Source of the DNA: Winogradskya humida
GTDB lineage: Bacteria > Actinomycetota > Actinomycetes > Mycobacteriales > Micromonosporaceae
Direction: 5' to 3'
NCBI RefSeq assembly: GCF_016862215.1
Contig: NZ_BOMN01000065.1
Span: 1-64,000, forward strand
Length of the DNA stretch: 64,000 bases
In this document: positions 34,101 to 41,460 of the stretch, piece after piece
How the letters are laid out: every line of letters begins with the position of its first letter
Position numbering within the stretch: the stretch's first letter is position 1
The notes under the pieces: model-generated
What the model was told of the DNA's origin: nothing
The model's database searches: none
The model's input: the letters and a program-made list of their open reading frames with translations, nothing else
Made by a program: the position numbers and the translations under genes

Positions 34101-34356
34101 CCGAGAGGTGGGTCTGGCTGAACCCGTAGATGCTGTTCTGCTGGTAGTCGTAGCCGCCCTGGCCGCCCGTGTCGGGGCTGACCTGCACCATGCCGAACGG
34201 GCTGCTCGCGCCCGGGAACGTGTTGCCGAAGTTCTGCGTCCCGACGAACGGATGGACCAGGTCCACCGGATCATCGGCGGCAGCGGCCGAGGCAGCGGGC
34301 GGCGCCGCCGCAACGGAACCCAGTAGCAGAACGGCAGCAAGCAGCTGTCGGAGCAT
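31120..34356 (-). CDS. Secreted GH92 alpha-mannosidase (second copy in window)
   Basis: This 1078-residue exported enzyme has a short Sec signal peptide (MLRQLLAAVLLLGSVAAAPP). The GH92 catalytic region (about 30-745) starts DPVDLVHPFVGTQNFGNTFPG and contains YQNFSLWDTYRPQ, the YGGAYQYQW-like HEGGAYQYQWLVPQDPAGL and the catalytic-region motif GNDDLGTMSAWYVFSSLGLYP. An NPCBM-associated NEW3-like beta-sandwich (about 790-880) and a C-terminal beta domain with FDGGGWSYDADLL follow. ATG 34356 has GGAGG upstream. The architecture differs from the GH92 at 2728, so they are not recent duplicates and probably act on different mannan or glycan linkages. A perfect palindrome precedes it. Confidence 0.92.
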   Translation of the reverse strand: MLRQLLAAVLLLGSVAAAPPAASAAAADDPVDLVHPFVGTQNFGNTFPGASSPFGMVQVSPDTGGQGGYDYQQNSIYGFSQTHLSGVGCGVAGELPMLPTTGAVTSADPNAYRSAYSHDDEEASPGYYRVGLSKYATQAELTATPRTGWQRYTFPETGAANVLFNTGKANQSVFDSEIHVVGDRTVEGRVHAGNFCAGKDDHTVYFTASFDRPFASYGSWRGSALSPGTRDAAGTGGNGAWVTFDASADRDVVVKVALSYTGSEGARKNLTAETGDSYDFDATRTALRATWADELDRIEIGGGTDERRGAFYTALYHSLLHPNLAGDVDGTYVGFDRKTHTATGYTPYQNFSLWDTYRPQNQLLELLAPDVARDVALSVVAIGRDGGWLPRWALANSETNIMTGDPVTPFLVEAWSKGLLAGHEQEAYALLKANATTQPPAESPYNGRTGQAYYADRGYIPSGLKLGTDCVAKGGDNDCNHPASATLEYAAADASLALMAAGLGKKADAKLFAGRGQWYRNLWDSSIKQFRPRTVEGTWLTPYDPVHADEQFHEGGAYQYQWLVPQDPAGLVQLMGGRAAATKRLDDFFVYNKLLTDPAGTARTDWIAAPYDYYLKSTYNPNNEPDLLAPYMYHWAGNPAKTATVVRAAETLFTTGPDGMTGNDDLGTMSAWYVFSSLGLYPTMSGANFLAVSSPQFPTARVRTGSGGVLQINAPGASDTNRYIQRVSLNGRNVAKNWVDWSQIARGGTLTHTLGTTPSTWGTSVAAQPPSVNSAAADGRTHIDATLRPASAAIPAGSSSSSKATFSLDVLAQAPLAVAPRVTAVVPAGFKATVTPKLPQILVSRHLPVGRVYTVTVSAPAGTAVGAYPISVSVSASGTPTVTRTATISAVTPTTCVGDTHCQVALTPDLDGTATVAEPAQGNFDGGGWSYDADLLPAAGPVTWNNVTYQAPDPTGTSANFVSAKGQSLLLPSGTYSTASVVATAYNGPVTAALTIGYTDGTTSAATVTIADWCGTAAAGTTQVLSLPHRIKAGAGIDAPPISLFAAALPLTAGKQIRSITLPNDPRLNLYALTLGLG

Positions 34357-34389
34357 GGAGAAACCTCCGGTCAACGACGTCATCGTCCC

Positions 34390-34424
34390 GTGACAACGTT
34401 GTCACATGCCAGTGACAGATGTCA
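34390..34424. promoter_or_regulatory. Perfect 16-bp palindrome plus second dyad
   Basis: GTGACAACGTTGTCAC (34390-34405) is a perfect palindrome with a central CG, the geometry of LacI-family operators. It ends 34 bp upstream of the second GH92 start. A related TGACA-GA-TGTCA dyad follows at 34413-34424. The regulator is not encoded next to it. Confidence 0.7.
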
Positions 34425-34475
34425 ATGTGCTCCCGGATTGCTACCGGCCCGGTGGCTGTTCGCAGTAAAGAACCT

Positions 34476-34533
34476 CTCAAGTCGGGGTGCTGCCGACCCG
34501 ATTGCGCCAGATGCAAGCCGCCCCCGACTTGAG
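34476..34533 (+). promoter_or_regulatory. Long inverted repeat in leader of GGDEF-EAL gene
   Basis: CTCAAGTCGGGG (34476-34487) and CCCCGACTTGAG (34522-34533) form a perfect 12-bp inverted repeat separated by 34 bases. The right arm abuts the ATG at 34534. As RNA, the hairpin would sequester the ribosome-binding region. As DNA it could be an operator. It does not match the c-di-GMP riboswitch consensus I know. Confidence 0.6.
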
Positions 34534-37308
34534 ATGAGCGTTATGGCAGCCACCACGCAACCGCCGGTCCCGGCCGATCGGCGCATGCCGCCCGGCCTGC
34601 GCCGCTGGGCGCGGCTGTGCGTCGCCGTCGCCGTGATCGCCGCGGGTTTCGGTCTGGTCCTGAGCACCGGCCTCGGTGCCGCGAAGACCATCTCCAACCT
34701 CGGGCTGTGCGCCGCCGCGATCACCGCTGCCGTCGCCTGTCTGCTGCGAGCGACGACTCTCCGGGGCCGGCTGCGGCTCGGCTGGGCCCTGATCGGCTTC
34801 GGCGTTCTCTCGTGGGGCGTCGGGCAGGTCACCGCGGTCTGGCTCGAGACGTTCACCGGGTCCGTGCCGCTGCCGTCGCAGGCCGACATCGGCTACCTCG
34901 GCATGGTGGTGCTCGCCCCGGCCGGGCTGCTGATGCTCCCCGTCCCCTCGCAGAGCCTCGCCAACCGGGCACGCAGCGTGCTCGACGGGCTGATGGTCGC
35001 CGCGTCGCTGATGCTGATGGCCTGGATCTTCGTCGTCCGCGGGCTGATCGAGGCCGGCGGCGACAGCACACTCGCGCTCTACGTGAGCCTCGCCTACCCG
35101 CTCGGCGACGTCGTCATCGTCACGATCGTGATCTACATGCTGGCGTTGCAGCGCCGCGGCGGGCGCAACTTCGCACCGCTGGCCCTGGTCGGGTCGGGCA
35201 TCGTGGCCTTCGCGATCTCCGACATCGGGTACGCCTACCTGAACCTCACCGGCGCCTACCGCTCCGGCGGCGTCACCGACATCGGCTGGTTCGCGGGCTT
35301 CGCGCTGATCCTGCTCGCCGCCGCCCGGCCGCTGCGCCCGGTCGGCGAGAACGCGGAGAGCACCACGAACCTGGGCGCACAGCCGTTCGGGGTGCTGCTG
35401 CCGTACGTCGCCGTGCTAGCCGCGCTGGTCACGAGCGTGGTGTGGTACGCGCGGACCGGGCAGAGCAGCGCCGTCATCGCGTACACCCGATCGGCACTGA
35501 TTCTTCTGATCGTCGGCCGGCAGCTGCTCACCCTGCTGGAGAACCGCGGTCTGACCCGCAACCTGGAGACCCGGGTGGCCGACCGGACCGCCGAGCTGTA
35601 CGCCAGCGAGCAGCGATTCCACGCGCTCGTGCAGCACAGCTCCGACGTGGTGACCGTGGTCGGCGTCGACAGCGAGGTGCTCTACCAGAGCGAGTCCGTG
35701 CAGCGCGTCTTCGGCTACCCGGCGCAGGTCCTCACCGGCCGGCGGCTCACCTCCGTCATCACGCCCGAGGCGGCCACCCGGCTCGCCGACGCGCTGCTCT
35801 CGGTGAGCGGGCGGCCCTACGCGACCACGGTGCTGGAGCTGACCGTGCGGCACCGCGACCGCCGGCTGCGCCAGGCCGAGATCACCATCACGAACCTGCT
35901 CGGCGACCCGAACGTGGGTGGCCTGGTGCTCAACACCCGCGACATCAGCGAGCGCATGGAACTGCAGGAGCAGCTGGTCCACGAGGCGTACCACGACGCG
36001 CTGACCCAGCTCGCCAACCGCGCGCTGTTCCGCGAGCGGGTCGCCGAGGCGCTCGACAGCAGGGCCGCCGACGGCGACGTCACCGTGCTTTTCCTGGACC
36101 TGGACGGGTTCAAGGAGGTCAACGACAGCCTCGGGCACCTCGCCGGCGACATGCTGCTGGTCCAGGTCGCGGACCGGCTCACCCAGTCGGTGCGCGAGGG
36201 CGATGTGGTGGCCCGCTTCGGCGGTGACGAGTTCGCCGTACTCATCCGCTCCGACTTCGATTCCCAGGACGCCGAGGGCGTCGCGCAGCGCATCGTCGAC
36301 GAGCTGCAGGAGCCCTTCAGGATCGAAGAGCGGGATCTGCATGTACGCGGAAGCGTCGGCCTCGCCTCCTACGCGGCACTGGGCACGGCGACCGGTTCGG
36401 GCGAGGACGCCGAGCAGCTCATGCGCAACGCCGACCTCGCCATGTACAAGGCGAAGGCGACCGGTGGCAGCAGCTTCGCCACGTACGACCCGGAGATGCT
36501 GTCCGGCCTCGTCGAGCGGCTCGAGCTGGAGGCCGACCTGCGTCTCGCCCTGGAACGCGGCGAGCTGCGCCTGCACTACCAGCCCACCATCGACATGCTC
36601 GACAGCCGGGTCATCGGCTTCGAGGCGCTCGTTCGCTGGCAGCACCCGACCCGCGGGCTGATCTCCCCGATGAGCTTCATCCCGCTCGCCGAGGCCACCG
36701 GGCTGATCGTCCCGCTGGGCCGCTGGGTGCTCGGCGAGGCCTGCCGCCAGGCCATGGAGTGGTCCGAGCAGACCGGTCAGCCGCCGGTGAAGATGGCCGT
36801 CAACGTGTCGGTGCGCCAGTTCGACCGCACCGATCTGGTCGCCGAGGTCCTCGAAGTGCTCACCGAGACGGGCATGCCCGCCGACCGGCTCTGCCTGGAG
36901 ATGACCGAGAGCGTGCTGATGACCGACACCGAGGAGAACCTCGCGCAGCTGGTCAAGCTCAAGGCGCTCGGCATCACGCTGGCCATCGACGATTTCGGTA
37001 CGGGCTACTCGTCGCTCGCGTACCTGCGGCGTTTCCCGGTCGACACCCTCAAGATCGACCGCTCGTTCGTGGAGCGGCTCGGCGAGCAGACCGACGACAC
37101 CGCGCTGGCCAGCACGATCGTCCAGCTCGGCCAGAGCCTCGGCATGTCGACGGTCGCCGAGGGCATCGAGGAATACGGCCAGCTCGCCGCACTGCGGGCG
37201 ATGGGCTGCACCTTCGCGCAGGGCTTCTACTTCTCCCGCCCGGTGCCCGCCGCCGACGCCGGCCGCCTGCTGCTCGACTCGTCCCCCAGCGTCCTGGAGA
37301 AGCGATGA
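34534..37308 (+). CDS. Membrane GGDEF-EAL c-di-GMP signalling protein with PAS
   Basis: This 924-residue protein has a large N-terminal integral-membrane sensor of about eight or nine spans (residues 25-340). A PAS domain (about 365-480; FHALVQHSSDVVTVVGVDSE) follows, then GGDEF (about 485-650) and EAL (about 665-910) domains. Both catalytic signatures look intact: RFGGDEFAV near 562 and GFEALVRWQHP near 697, with DDFGTGYSSLAYLRRFPVDT in EAL. Both synthesis and hydrolysis of c-di-GMP are therefore possible. The stop overlaps the decarboxylase start (ATGA). ATG 34543 is an alternative start. No good Shine-Dalgarno site is visible, and an inverted repeat covers the start region. Confidence 0.92.
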   Translation: MSVMAATTQPPVPADRRMPPGLRRWARLCVAVAVIAAGFGLVLSTGLGAAKTISNLGLCAAAITAAVACLLRATTLRGRLRLGWALIGFGVLSWGVGQVTAVWLETFTGSVPLPSQADIGYLGMVVLAPAGLLMLPVPSQSLANRARSVLDGLMVAASLMLMAWIFVVRGLIEAGGDSTLALYVSLAYPLGDVVIVTIVIYMLALQRRGGRNFAPLALVGSGIVAFAISDIGYAYLNLTGAYRSGGVTDIGWFAGFALILLAAARPLRPVGENAESTTNLGAQPFGVLLPYVAVLAALVTSVVWYARTGQSSAVIAYTRSALILLIVGRQLLTLLENRGLTRNLETRVADRTAELYASEQRFHALVQHSSDVVTVVGVDSEVLYQSESVQRVFGYPAQVLTGRRLTSVITPEAATRLADALLSVSGRPYATTVLELTVRHRDRRLRQAEITITNLLGDPNVGGLVLNTRDISERMELQEQLVHEAYHDALTQLANRALFRERVAEALDSRAADGDVTVLFLDLDGFKEVNDSLGHLAGDMLLVQVADRLTQSVREGDVVARFGGDEFAVLIRSDFDSQDAEGVAQRIVDELQEPFRIEERDLHVRGSVGLASYAALGTATGSGEDAEQLMRNADLAMYKAKATGGSSFATYDPEMLSGLVERLELEADLRLALERGELRLHYQPTIDMLDSRVIGFEALVRWQHPTRGLISPMSFIPLAEATGLIVPLGRWVLGEACRQAMEWSEQTGQPPVKMAVNVSVRQFDRTDLVAEVLEVLTETGMPADRLCLEMTESVLMTDTEENLAQLVKLKALGITLAIDDFGTGYSSLAYLRRFPVDTLKIDRSFVERLGEQTDDTALASTIVQLGQSLGMSTVAEGIEEYGQLAALRAMGCTFAQGFYFSRPVPAADAGRLLLDSSPSVLEKR

Positions 37309-38468
37309 CAACGGCCCTCGCAGAGAACTGGCCGGCCGCGCTCACCCCTGAGCAGCTCGCCATCGTCGACATCCCGACGCCGTTCCTGATCACCGATCTC
37401 GACGCGGTCGCGCGCCGCCTGGCCGCATTCCGGTCGGCTCTACCGGGCATACAGCCTTTCTACGCGATGAAGTGCAACCCCTCACCCGAGATCCTTTCGA
37501 CCGTACGCGCGAACGGCGCGAGCTTCGAGATCGCCTCCCTCGGTGAGCTGCGGATGCTGGAGCGGCTCGGCGTCGACCCGGCCGGAGTGCTCTACAGCAA
37601 CCCCGTGAAACCGCCGTCGCACATCGCCGCCGCGTACGCCGCCGGACTCTGGCGGTTCAGCTTCGACTCCCCCAACGAGCTGCGCAAACTCGCCGAACAC
37701 GCCCCCGGCAGCGCGGTCTATCTGCGGCTGCACGTGGACGACGCGGACAGCGCCTTCCCGCTCTCGCGCAAGTTCGGTGCCGAGCCGCACGAGGGCCGGG
37801 ACCTGCTCGTGCTGGCGCGGCGGCTCGGGCTGCGGCCGTACGGGATCACCTTCCACGTGGGTTCGCAGTGCGGCAGCACCGATGCCTGGCGTCAGGCCAT
37901 CGACGTCGCCGGGAAGATCATGGCGAGCCTGCTGGACGAGGGCATCCGTCTCGAGATGCTCGACATCGGCGGCGGGTTCCCGGCCCGGTACGCCGAGGAC
38001 GTGCCGTCCATCGAGGAGATCGGCGCTGTTGTCACTGCCGCGATCGCGGACGTGCTGCCGTACCAGCCCGGGATGCTCGCCGCCGAACCCGGCCGGCACC
38101 TGGTCGCCGAGGCCGGCGTGATGGCCGCCTCCGTCATCGGCCGCGAGGTGCGCGGCGGGGAGAACTGGCTGTTCGTCGATGTGGGCGCGTACCACGGCAT
38201 GATGGAGACGATCCAGCTCCCGGAAGGCTGGGCGTTCCCGGTCCGCACATCCGTCACGGCGTCCTTCATCGCGCCCGCCGAGCTCCCGTTCACCGTCACC
38301 GGGCCGAGCTGCGACAGCTCCGACACGATGTTCTACGGACTGTCCCTGCCCGCGACCATCGACGTCGGCGACGTGCTCTACATCGGGTCCGCGGGGGCGT
38401 ACACCCTGAGCTACGCCTCGGACTTCAACGGCTTTCCCCCGCCCACACCCCTGTTCATCGGTGGCTGA
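37305..38468 (+). CDS. PLP-dependent type III (ornithine/diamino acid) decarboxylase
   Basis: This 387-residue alanine-racemase-fold decarboxylase has the PLP lysine K56 in FYAMKCNPSP. The phosphate- and cofactor-binding segments are ITFHVGSQCG, LDIGGGFPARY and AAEPGRHLVAEAG, and the C-terminal substrate-side CDSSDTM contains C336/D337. These fit eukaryotic-like ornithine or lysine/ornithine decarboxylases, which produce putrescine or cadaverine; substrate choice is not readable. It overlaps the GGDEF-EAL gene by four bases and the transporter gene by eight, so the three are one translationally coupled unit. Confidence 0.9.
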   Translation: MTTALAENWPAALTPEQLAIVDIPTPFLITDLDAVARRLAAFRSALPGIQPFYAMKCNPSPEILSTVRANGASFEIASLGELRMLERLGVDPAGVLYSNPVKPPSHIAAAYAAGLWRFSFDSPNELRKLAEHAPGSAVYLRLHVDDADSAFPLSRKFGAEPHEGRDLLVLARRLGLRPYGITFHVGSQCGSTDAWRQAIDVAGKIMASLLDEGIRLEMLDIGGGFPARYAEDVPSIEEIGAVVTAAIADVLPYQPGMLAAEPGRHLVAEAGVMAASVIGREVRGGENWLFVDVGAYHGMMETIQLPEGWAFPVRTSVTASFIAPAELPFTVTGPSCDSSDTMFYGLSLPATIDVGDVLYIGSAGAYTLSYASDFNGFPPPTPLFIGG

Positions 38469-39738
38469 TTCCGCCCGGCACCGCCGGACCGGCGGGGTCG
38501 GCCTGCGCCGCACCGGCCGGCTGCGCGAGCTGCTCGGCGCCGGCGTCACCGACTCGTTCGGCATGGCGCTCGGCTGGACGGTCCTGGTCCTGCTCGCCGT
38601 CTCCCGCGGCGGGCTGGCCGAGGCCGCCCTCTACAACGCCGCGATGCTGCTCGGCGTGGTGCTGTCCGCGCCGGTCACCGGGTATCTCTCCCGGCGTTTC
38701 TCGGGCCGCCGCCTGCTGCGCGGTGCGGCCGGGATCGAGATGGTGCTGCGGGTCGGGGCGCTGGCCGGGCTCATCGCGGGCGTACCGTCCTGGCTGATCG
38801 CGACCACCGTCGTGGTCATGCACGTCGCGGCCTGGGTGGGTTTCGCCGCGATGCGCGCGGAGGTCGCGGCGGTCGACGCCCGCCCCCGGTCGATGACCCG
38901 CTACGCCCTGGCCATCGCCGCGGTCGAGGCGGCGGGCACGGGCCTGGGCGCACTGCTGCCGGTCGGCCCGGGAGGCTATCCCACCGGCGGTGTCCTCATC
39001 GCGATCTACATTTTGTACGCGGGATCGCTGCTGCCCACCATCCTCAGCGCCCGCCGTGCCCGCCTGCTGCCCACTCCCCGTGTCACCGCCACTGCCGCGC
39101 CACCTCGGCGCGTGGCCGCCTCGCCTCGTCTGGTCACCTCTCCGCGCGTGGCCGCCTCGCCTCGTCTGCTTCTTGCGGGCGGGGCCATCATGCTGATGGC
39201 GTCCGGGCCGACCCTGCTCGCGGTCCCCCTGACCACCGAACTTCACGGGCGGCACTGGGTCGCGGGCGCTGCCGTCGCGTTCAGCCTCGGCTGTCTGCTC
39301 GCCACCGTCGCGGTGGAGGTGATCGGCCGGATGCAGCTCCCGGCGATCCTGCGCTGGTCGCTGTGGGGCGTCGGCATGCTGGTCGGCTGGATCACCGCGC
39401 CCTACCACGCGATCAGCGTCATCATCGCCCAGTTCTTCGCGGGCCTGAGCCAGACCGCCTTCGAGGGCGACATGGACGCCCTGGTCGCCAAGAAAGCCCC
39501 ACCGGGCAGCGTCACCACAGCCCTCGCCTACAGCGCGTCCACCCGCGCCCTCGGCGGCTCGATCGCCGTACGACTCCTGCCGATCCTGATCCTCAGCCAG
39601 GGCATCGACAAGGCGGTCAGCGCGGCGGCCCTGATCCTCGGCGTCTCCTCCCTGGTTCTGTGGGCGCTGACCAGCATGCCGTGGGTCAGCAGCCTGGTGC
39701 AGTCCTCGTTCACCCGGGCCGCCGCGCTCACCCGTTGA
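38461..39738 (+). CDS. MFS-like membrane transporter
   Basis: This 425-residue protein has about ten to twelve predicted membrane spans and a basic N-terminus (RHRRTGGVGLRRTGRLREL). It begins at GTG 38461 within the decarboxylase gene. Segments such as AAMLLGVVLSAPVTGYLSRRFSGRRLL and AIAAVEAAGTGLGALLPVGPGG suggest a major-facilitator-type carrier. The central cytoplasmic loop (about 205-240) contains a short duplicated sequence, RVAASPRL. Coupling to a decarboxylase suggests export of a polyamine or exchange with its precursor; this is inference. Confidence 0.75.
   Translation: MADSARHRRTGGVGLRRTGRLRELLGAGVTDSFGMALGWTVLVLLAVSRGGLAEAALYNAAMLLGVVLSAPVTGYLSRRFSGRRLLRGAAGIEMVLRVGALAGLIAGVPSWLIATTVVVMHVAAWVGFAAMRAEVAAVDARPRSMTRYALAIAAVEAAGTGLGALLPVGPGGYPTGGVLIAIYILYAGSLLPTILSARRARLLPTPRVTATAAPPRRVAASPRLVTSPRVAASPRLLLAGGAIMLMASGPTLLAVPLTTELHGRHWVAGAAVAFSLGCLLATVAVEVIGRMQLPAILRWSLWGVGMLVGWITAPYHAISVIIAQFFAGLSQTAFEGDMDALVAKKAPPGSVTTALAYSASTRALGGSIAVRLLPILILSQGIDKAVSAAALILGVSSLVLWALTSMPWVSSLVQSSFTRAAALTR
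39108..39168 (+). repeat. 25-bp direct repeat inside transporter gene
   Basis: A 25-bp sequence is repeated exactly at 39108-39132 and 39144-39168, a 36-bp (12-codon) period. Both copies encode RVAASPRL in the central loop of the MFS-like protein, so the duplication kept the reading frame. Confidence 0.9.
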
Positions 39739-39751
39739 GCACACAGAAACC

Positions 39752-39777
39752 TTCATCAATGCCACCGGCACGCCGAT
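39752..39777 (+). promoter_or_regulatory. Possible FliA-type promoter of the chemoreceptor gene
   Basis: TTCA (39752-39755), a 16-base spacer and GCCGAT (39772-39777) resemble CTCA-N15-17-GCCGAA, which I recall as the flagellar sigma-factor promoter of Actinoplanes. It lies 46 bp upstream of the GTG start chosen for the chemoreceptor. The match is one base off at each element. Confidence 0.4.
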
Positions 39778-39823
39778 GGGAAGGATGAGAACAGCCGTGC
39801 AGTGGTGTATTCGAGGGGATCTC

Positions 39824-41437
39824 GTGGTCAAGTTGGCGTCCTGGGTCGCGGACCGTTCCGTACGGGCCAAAGTGCTCGCCCCTGTCCTGCTGGCGGCGGT
39901 GGGCATCGGCGCGGTGGCCTGGACGGGCCTGTCCGGGCTGAGCGCGGAAGGGCAACGCACCCGCGACCTGTACTCGCACACCGCCCGCCCGCTGGCCGAT
40001 CTCGTCAACCTGCGCGACATGCAGGGCGACTCGAGGGTCGAGGTACGCGACGTCATCATCCTGAAGCCGGGTTCCGCGCAGGAGGACGTGATCGCCGGCA
40101 TGAAGGAGACCGACGCCAGCGCCGACGCGGCGATCGACGCGTACGTGGCTGACCACGGCGGCCTCGACGCCCAGCGCAGCACGCTGATCGCGCAGGCACG
40201 CACGGGCCTGGCCGCGTGGCGGCAGGCCCGGGACAATCAGCTCGTGCCGCTGGTACGCGCCGGCAACGCAACCGGCGGAGCGGCACTACTGGCCTCCGGC
40301 GGTGCCCTTGACAAGGCGAACGGTACGTTCGGCGAAGCCCTCGACACCCTCGCCGGCGCCGAGACGGCGGACGCGGAGCGCACCAATGACGCCGTCAGTG
40401 CCGCCCAGTCGCGACAGCGCACCATGATGCTGATCATCTCGGTGGCCGTCATCGCCGCCGCCGTGCTCATCGGGCTGTTCGTCGCCCGCGCCGTGGTCCG
40501 GCCGCTGCTGCGAGTACGCGCGGTGCTGACCGCCATGGCTGACGGTGACCTCACCGGCGACCCGCAGGTGACCAGCCGCGACGAGGTCGGCACCATGGCG
40601 GCCGCTCTGCTGACCGCCAACACGGCCCTGCGCCGCACCATCGCGACCATCGCCGGGTCGGCCGGTGCACTTGGAACGGCAGGTGCCCGGCTGTCGGCCG
40701 GCAGCGCGGGAACGTCCGAACGCGTCCGCGGATCAGCGGCCCAGACCGCGGCCGTCGCAGGTGACGCGGAAACGGCATCGCAGAGCATCATGACGGTCAC
40801 CGCCGCAGCCGACGAGATGAAAGCCGCCATCGGTGAGATCGCCCGGCGCTCGGAACAGGCCGCGCTGGTCGCCGGCGACGCGGTTCAGGTCGTCACCGGC
40901 ACGTCCGCCACCGTGGCACAACTCGGCCGCAGCTCCGCCGACATCGAGCAGGTCCTCAGCGCGATCACTTCCATCGCCGCGCAGACCAACCTGCTCGCGC
41001 TCAACGCCACCATCGAGGCAGCCCGCGCGGGTGAGGCCGGCAAGGGGTTCGCGGTGGTCGCCGGCGAGGTCAAGGACCTCGCCCAGCAGACCGCCAACGC
41101 CACCGAGGACATCGCGCGGCGCGTCAGCGACATCCAGACGACCAGCGCCGAGGCCACCGCGGCGATCAGCCGCATCGGAGAAGTGATCACCGAGATCAAC
41201 GACCACCAGAGCGCGATCGCCGCCGCGGTGGAGCAGCAGACCGCCACCACCGGCGAGATGGGCCGCAGCGTGGCGGAAGCCGCCCAGGCCAGCACGCGGA
41301 TCGCCGCCACGATCACGACGGTGGCAGCCGCCGCCCGCGAGACGGAGGCCGAGGTCACCGACTCCCAGGACGACATCGCCGCCGTGACCCGGCTGTCCGC
41401 CGAACTGCAGGACCTCGTCAAGGGCTTCCGCCACTGA
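39824..41437 (+). CDS. Methyl-accepting chemotaxis protein
   Basis: This 537-residue transmembrane chemoreceptor has TM1 at KVLAPVLLAAVGIGAVAWTGL and an extracytoplasmic helical sensor (about 30-200, four-helix-bundle type). TM2 is ISVAVIAAAVLIGLFVA, followed by HAMP (about 220-275) and the signalling hairpin. The highly conserved tip reads LLALNATIEAARAGEAGKGF then AVVAGEVKDLAQQT. GTG 39824 was chosen because GAGGGG lies just upstream and the candidate promoter overlaps the earlier ATG at 39776. A chemoreceptor implies motility at some stage, as in zoospore-forming actinomycetes. No CheA, CheW or flagellar genes are in the window. Confidence 0.92.
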   Translation: MVKLASWVADRSVRAKVLAPVLLAAVGIGAVAWTGLSGLSAEGQRTRDLYSHTARPLADLVNLRDMQGDSRVEVRDVIILKPGSAQEDVIAGMKETDASADAAIDAYVADHGGLDAQRSTLIAQARTGLAAWRQARDNQLVPLVRAGNATGGAALLASGGALDKANGTFGEALDTLAGAETADAERTNDAVSAAQSRQRTMMLIISVAVIAAAVLIGLFVARAVVRPLLRVRAVLTAMADGDLTGDPQVTSRDEVGTMAAALLTANTALRRTIATIAGSAGALGTAGARLSAGSAGTSERVRGSAAQTAAVAGDAETASQSIMTVTAAADEMKAAIGEIARRSEQAALVAGDAVQVVTGTSATVAQLGRSSADIEQVLSAITSIAAQTNLLALNATIEAARAGEAGKGFAVVAGEVKDLAQQTANATEDIARRVSDIQTTSAEATAAISRIGEVITEINDHQSAIAAAVEQQTATTGEMGRSVAEAAQASTRIAATITTVAAAARETEAEVTDSQDDIAAVTRLSAELQDLVKGFRH

Positions 41438-41460
41438 CCTCCCCCACCCTCGACCATCTC

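Noticed and set aside
34476..34499. FliA-type promoter before the GGDEF-EAL gene (CTCA ... GCCGAC)
   Set aside because: The spacer is 12 bases instead of 15-17, and the match coincides with an arm of the inverted repeat.
34390..34533. GTG at 34390 as start of the GGDEF-EAL protein
   Set aside because: It lies inside the perfect palindrome that serves the divergent GH92 gene, and the extra 48 residues look non-coding; the frame becomes protein-like from 34534.
34420..34533. c-di-GMP riboswitch upstream of the GGDEF-EAL gene
   Set aside because: The conserved GEMM core sequences are not present; only a simple inverted repeat is seen.
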